From Oscillospiraceae bacterium (GTDB taxonomy: Bacteria > Bacillota > Clostridia > Oscillospirales > Oscillospiraceae): DNA of 63,946 nucleotides. Every line of letters starts with the position of its first letter. Position 1 is the first letter of the stretch. The stretch covers positions 1-63,946 of the forward strand of contig WRDH01000011.1 in NCBI GenBank assembly GCA_009783555.1. Reading direction: 5' to 3'. The notes beneath the pieces were generated by a model that saw only the letters and a list, made by a program, of their open reading frames with translations, was not told where the DNA came from and did not search any database. Below are positions 29,535-37,946 of the stretch, one piece after another. The position numbers were made by a program, and so were the translations under genes.

Positions 29535-31736
29535 TTACACGACTATATCAAACTTTATACCCGGTGCATCGCCTTCAACATTGAACTTTACTTCGCCGTT
29601 TTCGGAGACCGCTGTGATTTTTGCGCGGCTGTTTCCTGTTTTGTCGACCAGTTCTATTGTTTGGTCGGTTACGTGATACGCACGAATTGTTACATTCTCG
29701 TGATAGTCATATTCCGCAATATCATCACGACCCATTGCAATCAACGTATTTTCAGGGACAAAAACAGGGAGGGACATATAATCGTAAACACCTCTCACAA
29801 GCTTTCCACCCTCGACGACCTCATTTGTGAAGAAGTTAGTGAACTTACCCTCCGGTAAATATACGTTACAGTGACCGTCTTCGTGGAAGACGGGAGCGAC
29901 CAGCAGGCTGTCGCCCAGCATGTATTGCTTGTCGAGTGTGTGGCAGAGCGGGTCGTCGGGGAATTCCATTACCATCGGGCGCATTACCGGCACGCCTGTT
30001 TCAGTTGCTTTCACAGCCTGTGCAAACAGATATGGCATTAACGAATGCTTCACTTTCGTGAACTTGCGCAGAACATCTACAGATTCCTCATCGTAGAGCC
30101 ACGGTACTCTGTAAGAAGTGCTGCCGTGGAGGCGTGAGTGTGTTGAAAACAAGCCGAAAGCAACCCAACGCTTATATACATCTGATGTCGCTGTTGATTC
30201 AAAGCCGCCGATATCGTGACTCCAAAACGCAAAGCCGCCTAGAGCCAGTGACAAGCCGCCGCGCAGAGACTCTGCCATAGCAGCGAATGTCGCTTCACAA
30301 TCACCGCCCCAGTGGACGGGGAACTGCTGCCCGCCGGTTGTGGCACTGCGCGCAAATAAGACCGCGTTACCTTTGCCCTTTTTACGCTCAAGCAGCTTAT
30401 ATACAGCCTCATTAAAGAGGAAGGTATAATAGTTGTGCATTTTTAACGGGTCACTATTATCAAACCACTTAACATTCAAAGAGGGAATGCGCTCGCCGAA
30501 ATCGGTTTTGAAACAGTCTACACCCATATCAATCAGCTTTTCGAGCTTGCCTATATACCATTTTGTCGCATCGGGGTTTGTGAAATCAACAATACCCATA
30601 GCCGGCTGCCACATATCCCATTGCCACACACTGCCGTCGTCTTTGCGGAGCAAATAACCTTTCTCTGAACCTTCGTCAAACAGCGGCGACTTTTGACCTA
30701 TATAGGGGTTTATCCAAACACAGACACGAAGTCCCTTTTCTCTCAAACGCCTTAGCATCGCTTCAGGTTCGGGAAACATTTCCTCATCCCATGTAAAGCT
30801 ACACCATTCGTATTCCTTCATCCAGAAACAGTCATAATGGAATACAGATAATGGTATGTTACGCTCTGACATACCGTCAATAAAGCTGTTGACAGTGTTT
30901 TCATCGTAGTCTGTTGTGAACGAGGTTGAAAGCCAAAGACCAAAAGACCATGCGGGCGGCAGGGGAGGTTTACCGGTAAGTGCGCAGTAATTTGCTACTG
31001 CGCTTTTCATAGATCCGCCGCCGATGACAAAGTATTCCAGCTCTTCACCGGGGACAGAAAACTGAATACGTGAAGCTGCCTCGGAAGCAATTTCGTAACT
31101 GACACGTTCGGGATGATTTGAGAATACACCGTAGCCTTTAGACGAAACATAAAATGGAATATTTTTATACGCCAAATCGGAAGCCGTGCCACCGTCCTCA
31201 TTCCAAATATCAACACTTTGACCGTTTTTAACGAAAGGAGTAAAACGCTCGCCAAGCCCGTAGATGTATTCATCAACTCCGATGTCGAGTCTTTCACGGA
31301 AATAAGGACCGTCGGGTGTTGTCAGATATGCCGCTTGTTTGAATCCGGAGCCTGTCAGCAGCTTGCCGTCATATTTAAATGTAAGTGAAAAATGACCTTT
31401 TTCAAGTATCACCGACATCTTGCCCGCAGTAATGACATAAGCTTCGTCAGTTTCTGTATATGTGAGTTTTTGTGAATCGAGATTTAGTTCAAAAGCCGGG
31501 GCAGCAGGTGCAGTATTTTTGTAATGATACATCTTAACGCCAACGATGTCCTGTCTTGGGGAGATAATCTCAAGTGTAAGCAGAGGTCCGCCGAGCGTTT
31601 GCCCCCTGTGTGTAACGGGAAAAGGGGAGATAAAAGCGGTAAATTTCTCATCCTCACATGTTATGTGCCGGACCTCCGCGTTTCCGAATACGGTAACGCC
31701 CGGCTTTGTCATCCAAAATCCATCTGTAAATTTCAT
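29535..31736 (-). CDS. yicI: GH31 alpha-xylosidase (YicI/XylS-like)
   Basis: 733 residues. It removes alpha-1,6-linked xylose from xyloglucan oligosaccharides such as isoprimeverose. The nucleophile Asp is in DCFKTDFGERIP (near residue 410) and the acid/base Asp in HWGGDCEATF, both as in YicI. WINPYIGQKSPLF and GFAFWSHDIGGFE are further family blocks. There is no signal peptide, so it works on imported oligosaccharides. Its ATG overlaps the TGA of the upstream GH3 gene (ATGA), so the pair is translationally coupled. The 3' end is close to the right repeat of the GIY-YIG element. Confidence 0.92.
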   Translation of the reverse strand: MKFTDGFWMTKPGVTVFGNAEVRHITCEDEKFTAFISPFPVTHRGQTLGGPLLTLEIISPRQDIVGVKMYHYKNTAPAAPAFELNLDSQKLTYTETDEAYVITAGKMSVILEKGHFSLTFKYDGKLLTGSGFKQAAYLTTPDGPYFRERLDIGVDEYIYGLGERFTPFVKNGQSVDIWNEDGGTASDLAYKNIPFYVSSKGYGVFSNHPERVSYEIASEAASRIQFSVPGEELEYFVIGGGSMKSAVANYCALTGKPPLPPAWSFGLWLSTSFTTDYDENTVNSFIDGMSERNIPLSVFHYDCFWMKEYEWCSFTWDEEMFPEPEAMLRRLREKGLRVCVWINPYIGQKSPLFDEGSEKGYLLRKDDGSVWQWDMWQPAMGIVDFTNPDATKWYIGKLEKLIDMGVDCFKTDFGERIPSLNVKWFDNSDPLKMHNYYTFLFNEAVYKLLERKKGKGNAVLFARSATTGGQQFPVHWGGDCEATFAAMAESLRGGLSLALGGFAFWSHDIGGFESTATSDVYKRWVAFGLFSTHSRLHGSTSYRVPWLYDEESVDVLRKFTKVKHSLMPYLFAQAVKATETGVPVMRPMVMEFPDDPLCHTLDKQYMLGDSLLVAPVFHEDGHCNVYLPEGKFTNFFTNEVVEGGKLVRGVYDYMSLPVFVPENTLIAMGRDDIAEYDYHENVTIRAYHVTDQTIELVDKTGNSRAKITAVSENGEVKFNVEGDAPGIKFDIVV

Positions 31737-34144
31737 ATTAATGAGTATTCCTTTCTCAACCTAATATCTGCACTTGATGAGCCTATTAAAAATGTAATAG
31801 CTTCCGGGATGATTGAAAAATCGTTTTCATTTTCGTCAAAGAACCTAAGCTCACTGTCCGGTACATCAAACGAGACAGTTCTCATTTCTCCCGGCTGCAG
31901 ATAAATACGGGAGAAACCGCAGAGTTGCTTTACCGGAGCTTTTACCGGTATGCCGTCCGGGGTAAAGTAAAGCTGTACAACCTCATCTCCGCCCACTGCC
32001 CCGGTGTTTCTTATTAAACACGACACTGTAAAGCCGTTTTCGCTTTTCTTTACAGACATATCATCGTACTCAAATGCCGTATAACTAAGACCGAAGCCAA
32101 AAGGATACTGAACAGGCTTGTCAAAGTACATGTATGTGCGGGGATTATTGATGATATCATAATCATTTATATCAGGAAGGTCGTCTTCGGATAAGTACCA
32201 TGTCATTGAGAGCCTGCCGGCGGGGTTGTATTGCCCGAACAAGGTTTCTGCTATCGCTTTTCCGACATATTGCTCACCGTGAGATGTGTAAAGAACCGCA
32301 CGGACGAGCTTTGATTCTTCGGGAAACGCAAACGGGTATCCGGCGATTAATGTGAGAACGATGTTCTTGTTTACAGCGGAAACTCGCTCAAGAAGCTGTG
32401 TCCAACGCTTTGGAAATGTAATTGCCGGGCGGTCGAAGCACTCTCGTCCGTTTATCAGCGGATGGTTTCCGAGTACAACCACTATTGTATCAGCAGATGA
32501 TGCTGCTTCCACGACCGGAACAAGACCGTCGCTTAGCTTTTTCACGCGTAAAGCGGATATCATTAAACTTATTTCAGCTTTTTGTTCGTCATTGTAGCGG
32601 TCTCCGTACAAATGCCCGTGCGGCAGGAATTTTCCGTCGGATTCCTCGCGCAGGAACAGTTCATGCGTAAACCAGCCCCAAACACTCTCCGACCTGCATC
32701 CGAGCGTGCGGTCAGGCATAAGATTCAAATACTTACCGCTTACAACCGATCGGTAGGAAACGGAATTAAAGCCCCAGTCGACTTCTTCAAAAATGGCACG
32801 GGTATGTATATCACCATCGAATGTGACATTTCCTTCTTCATCCACACGAAGCCAGGCGTTTTCATCATCGTTAAAAATCGCACAAGTATCATGTATACTG
32901 ACCGTTTCTACAGAGCTTTCTCCTATGATATCTCTGATTGTATCGAGTGGTGCGACAGCCTCCGGCGGACGTCCCGAGTACCAATCTGCTAAGTTCTTTT
33001 CGGCAATATCCCCCAGAACTAATGTTTTACCGCATTTGTTTTTTTCAAGAGGCAAAATCCCATCGTTTTGTAAAAGCACCACACTCTTACGTGCCGCTTC
33101 AAGAGCTGTATCCGAATGTTCCGCGCAGCACAGGCGGTCTTGTGAAATACTTGTGAAGGGACATAACTCATCAGGGTCAAACTGACCCAAACGAAAACGA
33201 AGCTTAAATATGTTAGTCAGCGCCGTGTCAATATCTGCTTCGGTAATCAGACCCTTTTCAAAGGCTTCCGTTACGGCAGTTATTATAATATCGCGCTTTT
33301 GGTCTGTGAAGCAATCCACACCTGCTTCCATAGCGAGAGCAATCGCTTCAGCATTAGTTTCACAAAAACGGTGGCGCGTGACTGTCTGCGGTAAGTCGTC
33401 ACCGTCACAGACGATAAAACCCTCGCATCCCCATTGTCCTTTGACGATATCTAAAACCTCGGGATTTACAATACACGGAATACCGTTTATTTCATTATAT
33501 GCTGTCATAAGAGACATTGCTTTGCCTTCTGTAAAGGCATATTTAAAAACACGCAGATAGTACTCCTGCTTAACTCTTTCGCTTATGTTGGTTGATGCGG
33601 ATAATCGGCCTTCTTCAACGTTGTTGCCATAAAAATGCTTGGGAGAGCAAGCTGCTTTAATATAGAACGGGTCATCACCCTGCACGCCTCTGATCAGAGC
33701 CGCAGACAACTTGCCGACGAGATAAGGGTCCTCGCCGTAAGCCTCTTCATTGCGTCCCCATCTAGGGTCTCTTTCCATGTCAATTGTCGGAAACCATAAC
33801 GTCAGCCATCGCGAGCGATTGTCTTTTTCGTACCATATACGTGCTTCGTTTCCGATTACTGTACCCACACGCTTCATCAAATCGGCATCCCATGTATTTG
33901 ACAAACCTATGGGCTGCGGAAAAACAGTAGAATCCCCGTAAGGCCACATTTCGTAGTAAGTGCGTACCAACAAACCGTGTGCACCCTCGCCGCCGACATT
34001 ATAAGCAGTTATACCAAGTCTTTCCACATTTGGTTGCTGTGTGTGGAGAAACCCGATTTTCTCTTCAATTGTCAATAACGATACTAGGTTGGATACGCGC
34101 TCACCAAGCGGCAATGACGGGTTATGATATATATGATTTGACAT
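31733..34144 (-). CDS. GH3 beta-glycosidase (beta-xylosidase or beta-glucosidase) with inserted beta-trefoil-like domain
   Basis: 803 residues without a signal peptide, hence cytoplasmic. The N-terminal barrel holds DPRWGRNEEAYGEDPYLVG, KHFYGNN and the probable nucleophile Asp in GFIVCDGDDLPQTV. The second alpha/beta domain (from about 345) has KSVVLLQNDGILPL, then an insertion at about 418-545, then the domain resumes (DTIVVVLGN). A fibronectin-III-like domain ends the protein. The insert contains RSVVSGKYLNLMPD and WGWFTHELF, reminiscent of fascin-like beta-trefoil repeats. Xylosidase versus glucosidase activity cannot be settled by eye; coupling to the alpha-xylosidase gene points to xyloglucan or xylan oligomers. 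Confidence 0.85.
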   Translation of the reverse strand: MSNHIYHNPSLPLGERVSNLVSLLTIEEKIGFLHTQQPNVERLGITAYNVGGEGAHGLLVRTYYEMWPYGDSTVFPQPIGLSNTWDADLMKRVGTVIGNEARIWYEKDNRSRWLTLWFPTIDMERDPRWGRNEEAYGEDPYLVGKLSAALIRGVQGDDPFYIKAACSPKHFYGNNVEEGRLSASTNISERVKQEYYLRVFKYAFTEGKAMSLMTAYNEINGIPCIVNPEVLDIVKGQWGCEGFIVCDGDDLPQTVTRHRFCETNAEAIALAMEAGVDCFTDQKRDIIITAVTEAFEKGLITEADIDTALTNIFKLRFRLGQFDPDELCPFTSISQDRLCCAEHSDTALEAARKSVVLLQNDGILPLEKNKCGKTLVLGDIAEKNLADWYSGRPPEAVAPLDTIRDIIGESSVETVSIHDTCAIFNDDENAWLRVDEEGNVTFDGDIHTRAIFEEVDWGFNSVSYRSVVSGKYLNLMPDRTLGCRSESVWGWFTHELFLREESDGKFLPHGHLYGDRYNDEQKAEISLMISALRVKKLSDGLVPVVEAASSADTIVVVLGNHPLINGRECFDRPAITFPKRWTQLLERVSAVNKNIVLTLIAGYPFAFPEESKLVRAVLYTSHGEQYVGKAIAETLFGQYNPAGRLSMTWYLSEDDLPDINDYDIINNPRTYMYFDKPVQYPFGFGLSYTAFEYDDMSVKKSENGFTVSCLIRNTGAVGGDEVVQLYFTPDGIPVKAPVKQLCGFSRIYLQPGEMRTVSFDVPDSELRFFDENENDFSIIPEAITFLIGSSSADIRLRKEYSLI

Positions 34145-34146
34145 AA

Positions 34147-34175
34147 TTGACTTTTCCTTCCTGATAGCTTATGAT
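34147..34175 (+). promoter_or_regulatory. Candidate promoter of the surface module-repeat protein (34247)
   Basis: TTGACT (34147-34152), 17-bp spacer, TATGAT (34170-34175). The -35 box begins only three bases after the start codon of the divergent GH3 gene. An imperfect dyad (GATACATGTGTACC, 34173-34186) overlaps the -10 box and could be an operator. Confidence 0.5.
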
Positions 34176-34190
34176 ACATGTGTACCATAA

Positions 34191-34219
34191 AATATAACAT
34201 AAACACAAGAGCAAGTAAA
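34191..34219 (-). promoter_or_regulatory. Candidate promoter of the GH3-GH31 operon
   Basis: On the minus strand TTTACT (34214-34219), 17-bp spacer, TATATT (34191-34196), about 47 bp before the GH3 start. It faces the plus-strand promoter with the dyad at 34173-34186 between them, so one regulator could control both directions. Confidence 0.4.
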
Positions 34220-34246
34220 ACAATGATTTTGAAAGGAAAATACTAA

Positions 34247-35854
34247 ATGAAAAAGCGATTACTGCCGATTACCCTTGCGATTTTACTGATTATGACCTTT
34301 ATACCATTCGGACCTTCCGCAGTAGCGACGGGTGAATACACAGCAACACTCATGGGAGAGCTTGATGAAAACATCTATGGGGGCTTAGATAACAACTGGG
34401 CTATTGATTCTATGGACGGTGCTGAAGTAAGCTTTAACCTCCACGAACCGGCAACAATTTCTCTTTTATTTCACGAACCTGCGAAGTTCACAGGCAACTG
34501 GACAGGTATAAGTACAGATGTTTCTGTGGATGGTGATGATTCCGCAGCTACTATAGGTGGACAAATACTGAGTTTTATTGTTGATGGTCACAATCTTGGC
34601 TCTCGTCCCATTCCCATAATTGACCGCGATGGTAACGGTGAGCTTACGCTTGATATCGCCCGTCAATGGGGCGGTGATTATGACCCTTACGGGCTTCAAA
34701 ACATGGACCCGTTTACCAGTCTTGAAATAACCTTTGTTGTCGGTCATATAGCGACACTTGAGGGTCAGCTCGATACAGATGTTAATTCCGATGTACCGGA
34801 ATGGGGTCTTGGCAGCATTCCCGAAGCAAGAGCACCGATTGTAATCGGCGAACCAAGTACAATAAAAATGGAGTTTTCCAATCCTATCAAGTTCACGGGC
34901 AACTGGACAGGTATTGCAACAAGCATACTTGTTGCAAATGATGATGACGCAGAAACCACGGGAGCGCACATTACACACTTTATTGTAGATGGTCAGAATC
35001 TTGGTCCGCGACCTATTCCGCTAATCAATCGTGATGACAGTGGTTTTTTGACAATCGATATCGCCCGTCAATGGGGCGGCAGCTACGATGCCTACAACCT
35101 TGCCGACATGGAGCCGTTTACAACACTTGAAATTACTTTTATTATCCCGAACATGCCTGAAGGTGTAGAGCCGGAACCTGTCGAGCATGAAGACCTTCCT
35201 ACACACGGAAATGCATGGCTTGCAGGGACGTTTCTATATGAAGGACGTACAGATGACAATGACCCTGACTTAGTTGATTGGTATATGTTCACCGATCAAA
35301 GTGTTGCATTTGAAATGGGAGTACCATTTACAGTGTCTGTGGACCTTGGCAGTGAATCTGCAACGCATGATGTGGCACACTGGGACGGCTTCATAATGTG
35401 TGTTCAAACAGACTTGGACAGCAATCCTATTCTATTTGAAGCTTTCATTGGCAGTATAAAAGTTAACGGCAGAGAAATTAACTTTGATGCAAATAACGTT
35501 ATAGTCGGTGACGATCCCATCGGTATTAGGGTTGCACTTACCACCGCATGGTCAGAGGCACCCCTTGGCGACCCGTCAATGATAGGCACTTTTTCAACAT
35601 TTGAAATAACAATGGTACTTGGCGAGTACGGCGTACTTGAAAACCCCTTTGGTGATATCGAACCGCCAGCGCCTCCCACACCGCCGCCTGTCATCGATCC
35701 GATAGTACGTCCGGATCCTACTCCCGAAGAAACGAACGGTAACGAAGGGGATGGACTTCCGGGATGGGTCATTCCCGTGATTATTGCCGGCGTTGTCGTA
35801 ATAGCATTAGTGATAGTATTTGTTGTACTCAAAAGCAAAAAGAAACCGTCATAG
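34247..35854 (+). CDS. Surface protein with three repeated putative carbohydrate-binding modules and C-terminal anchor
   Basis: 535 residues. A signal peptide spans about 1-28. Two closely similar beta-rich modules follow (about 29-165 and 166-305), each with KFTGNWTGI, a (F)IVDG-N-LG-RPIP segment, D(I)ARQWGG and EITF at the end. A third, more distant module is at about 320-470. A Pro/Glu-rich linker leads to LPGW, a hydrophobic helix (about 508-530) and KSKKK. No catalytic motif is seen, so it probably binds polysaccharide at the cell surface. The last module resembles the C-terminal domain of the GH5 enzyme next door. The family has no name that I recognise. Confidence 0.8.
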   Translation: MKKRLLPITLAILLIMTFIPFGPSAVATGEYTATLMGELDENIYGGLDNNWAIDSMDGAEVSFNLHEPATISLLFHEPAKFTGNWTGISTDVSVDGDDSAATIGGQILSFIVDGHNLGSRPIPIIDRDGNGELTLDIARQWGGDYDPYGLQNMDPFTSLEITFVVGHIATLEGQLDTDVNSDVPEWGLGSIPEARAPIVIGEPSTIKMEFSNPIKFTGNWTGIATSILVANDDDAETTGAHITHFIVDGQNLGPRPIPLINRDDSGFLTIDIARQWGGSYDAYNLADMEPFTTLEITFIIPNMPEGVEPEPVEHEDLPTHGNAWLAGTFLYEGRTDDNDPDLVDWYMFTDQSVAFEMGVPFTVSVDLGSESATHDVAHWDGFIMCVQTDLDSNPILFEAFIGSIKVNGREINFDANNVIVGDDPIGIRVALTTAWSEAPLGDPSMIGTFSTFEITMVLGEYGVLENPFGDIEPPAPPTPPPVIDPIVRPDPTPEETNGNEGDGLPGWVIPVIIAGVVVIALVIVFVVLKSKKKPS

Positions 35855-35899
35855 TTAATAGTTGAGAGGCTGTTGAAAAACGCAAGAGGAAACAATATT

Positions 35900-35978
35900 C
35901 ATCATTGCGGCCTCCGAGCCGCAATCCCGTGAAGTATATGCATTATCGAGGGGATTGCGGATCGAGTCCGCAATGAAG
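35900..35978. repeat. Composite palindromic repeat upstream of GH5
   Basis: Two hairpin units: ATCATTGCGGC...GCCGCAATCCC (35900-35929) and GGATTGCGGATCGAGTCCGC...AATGA (35951-35976). The second is the same unit found between rpsG and fusA. It fills most of the 144-bp gap before the GH5 gene. Confidence 0.75.
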
Positions 35979-35998
35979 GGTTATGAGGATTTTTACAT

Positions 35999-37774
35999 AT
36001 GAAAAAAAGTATTCGTTTGGTATTATCAATTGCTTTAGTACTAAGTTTGATGTTTACAATGCTTGCCGCATGCGTTGAAAGTGATAATAACAGGTCTGTA
36101 AATGACAGACTTAAAGAAGTCACTTCCGTTGAGCTTGTTCGCCTTATGGGTAACGGTATCAACCTCGGCAATACAATGGAAGCGTGCAACAGCAACAACC
36201 GCATCCCGAATCTCGAGCCGGAGTTTTATGAGATGTTGTGGGGCAATCCCGTAACAACACAGGAAATGATTACCGGTATGAGAAACGCGGGCTTTAGTAC
36301 CTTGCGGATACCTGTCGCCTGGACAAACGCAATGGATTTTGAAAACGGTGATTTCACAATAAACGACGCTTACCTTGACAGAGTAGCGGAAATAATAAAC
36401 TATGCTCTGAATGAAGACATGTTTGTTATTGTAAACAATCATTGGGATCATGGCTGGTGGAGCATGTTCGGGCATCCCGAGCAGCTTTGGCGGGATTTTG
36501 CGAGACAAATGTTTATTTCAATGTGGACGCAAATCGCATTAAGATACGAACATTTTGATCACAGAGTAGTATTTGAGCCGTCAAACGAGGAGTGGGGAAA
36601 CCGCTTCAACGACAGAACAAGATTCAGTCCGACAGGCGGCACATTAACAGAGGACGAATGCTACAAGCTGCTGACGGAATTATCACAAGTTTTTGTTGAC
36701 CTTGTACGAGCTACGGGCGGCAACAATGCAAACCGTTTCCTTCTGATGAAGGGATATAATACCGACGTAATGATGACCGTAGACGAGCGTTTCATTTTGC
36801 CGTCAGATACGGTTGAAAACAGACTTCTTCTTTCGGTTCATTACTACACACCGTGGAGTTACTGCGGAGACACCTCCGGTGTCGGATCATGGGGCAGAAC
36901 CACGGAAGTGGAGGAAATGAATTACCTGCTTGGCAGACTGACGAAATTCACGGAGAAGGGTTTTGGCGTTGTTCTCGGTGAATGGGGAGTCTTGGACAAT
37001 GAAGGACCGGACAGGCTTAAATTCTTTACCAACTTCCTTGATAACAGCGATTTGCACGGATTTGCACCGATACTTTGGGATACGGGTTATGATCCGGTAT
37101 ACGGCCGCCTTTTTGACAGGCGGGATACACTGACGATAGTAGCACCCGATATATTAGCGTTATTCCAAAGCAGAGACGTCAGAGTACGGGCAGATATGTC
37201 CGTAGATGAAATTATTGCTGCTGCGCAGGAAAGTATGGCAAATTCACTCAGAATGGCGGCAGAACGACCTGAAACCGTTCTGACAGCCGATGAAGCCGTC
37301 GCATGGATAATGTTCGTAGACGGGCATTGGGAAATTCAATATAGTGTTGGTGATGTATACCGGCCCGAGCAAATTACAACGGGAATGATTGCAACCGATG
37401 TTGAAATAACAGGTGAAGGTACTTATACCGTAGCCCTTGACTTCACAGGCACAAACGCCGGATTTGCGGATGGATTTGAATTTACCGCCGTAGGTATAAT
37501 GAACGGCGAGATACTATTTCCCGGCTATTACATGGTAATAACAGAGCTTCTGATAAACGGCGTACAGGCAACCTTTGCCGGAACTCCTTACACAACAAAT
37601 GACAACCCCGTCACAACAAGAGTAAACCTCTTTAATCACTGGGTAAATGATGTACCACCGGAAGCAAGAGTATTCGGTGGCGACCTCTCCGATGCTTCTC
37701 CCATATTTTTGGAAAATTATAAGCTCACACATATAGAAACAATGTCAGTTACTTTTGATTTTATAGCGCCGTAA
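35999..37774 (+). CDS. GH5 endoglucanase-like lipoprotein with C-terminal beta-rich module
   Basis: 591 residues. The signal peptide ends in a lipobox (LAAC, Cys 25), so it is a lipid-anchored exoenzyme. The GH5 barrel (about 45-400) shows NGINLGNTMEACN, STLRIPVAW, NNHWDHGWW, the acid/base Glu in FEPSNEEWGN and the nucleophile Glu in VVLGEWGVLD. The usual NEP is NEE here. A beta-rich module at about 460-591 starts with a TDVEITGEGTYTV segment and contains LLINGVQATF; it is distantly like the modules of the neighbouring surface protein. It probably cuts beta-1,4-glucans, xyloglucan or mixed-linkage glucan; the GH5 subfamily was not settled. Confidence 0.88.
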   Translation: MKKSIRLVLSIALVLSLMFTMLAACVESDNNRSVNDRLKEVTSVELVRLMGNGINLGNTMEACNSNNRIPNLEPEFYEMLWGNPVTTQEMITGMRNAGFSTLRIPVAWTNAMDFENGDFTINDAYLDRVAEIINYALNEDMFVIVNNHWDHGWWSMFGHPEQLWRDFARQMFISMWTQIALRYEHFDHRVVFEPSNEEWGNRFNDRTRFSPTGGTLTEDECYKLLTELSQVFVDLVRATGGNNANRFLLMKGYNTDVMMTVDERFILPSDTVENRLLLSVHYYTPWSYCGDTSGVGSWGRTTEVEEMNYLLGRLTKFTEKGFGVVLGEWGVLDNEGPDRLKFFTNFLDNSDLHGFAPILWDTGYDPVYGRLFDRRDTLTIVAPDILALFQSRDVRVRADMSVDEIIAAAQESMANSLRMAAERPETVLTADEAVAWIMFVDGHWEIQYSVGDVYRPEQITTGMIATDVEITGEGTYTVALDFTGTNAGFADGFEFTAVGIMNGEILFPGYYMVITELLINGVQATFAGTPYTTNDNPVTTRVNLFNHWVNDVPPEARVFGGDLSDASPIFLENYKLTHIETMSVTFDFIAP

Positions 37775-37814
37775 GTGGCTGCGAGGTAAGGACGGAAAGG
37801 TAGCGGTGAGTAGT

Positions 37815-37919
37815 ATTGAAATTAAATTTTCAGGCGAGTTGGTGTACGGGAACTCGGTAGAGGTATAGATCAGCACAAAGGGAGTACACAGTGTTTGAGA
37901 ATGGAAATTTAATTTTAAT
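37815..37919. other. Candidate structured leader of the first ABC transporter set
   Basis: The 172-bp gap after GH5 can fold: ATTGAAATTAAATTTTC (37815-37831) pairs with GGAAATTTAATTTTAAT (37903-37919), and inside it GTGTAC (37842-37847) pairs with GTACAC (37884-37889). It ends 27 bp before the permease start. I recognise no known riboswitch; it may be an untranslated leader structure or another inverted-repeat element. Confidence 0.4.
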
Positions 37920-37946
37920 GCTGCGAGCGCAAGCGGACGATTTTAT

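Noticed and set aside
29523..34000. Plus-strand open frames across GH31 and GH3
   Set aside because: They are shadows of the two long minus-strand enzymes, without ribosome sites or recognisable motifs.
35700..35854. LPXTG sortase signal in the surface protein
   Set aside because: The motif is LPGW, not LPXTG, and the sister proteins have PPWW and MPWW; no sortase gene is in the window.
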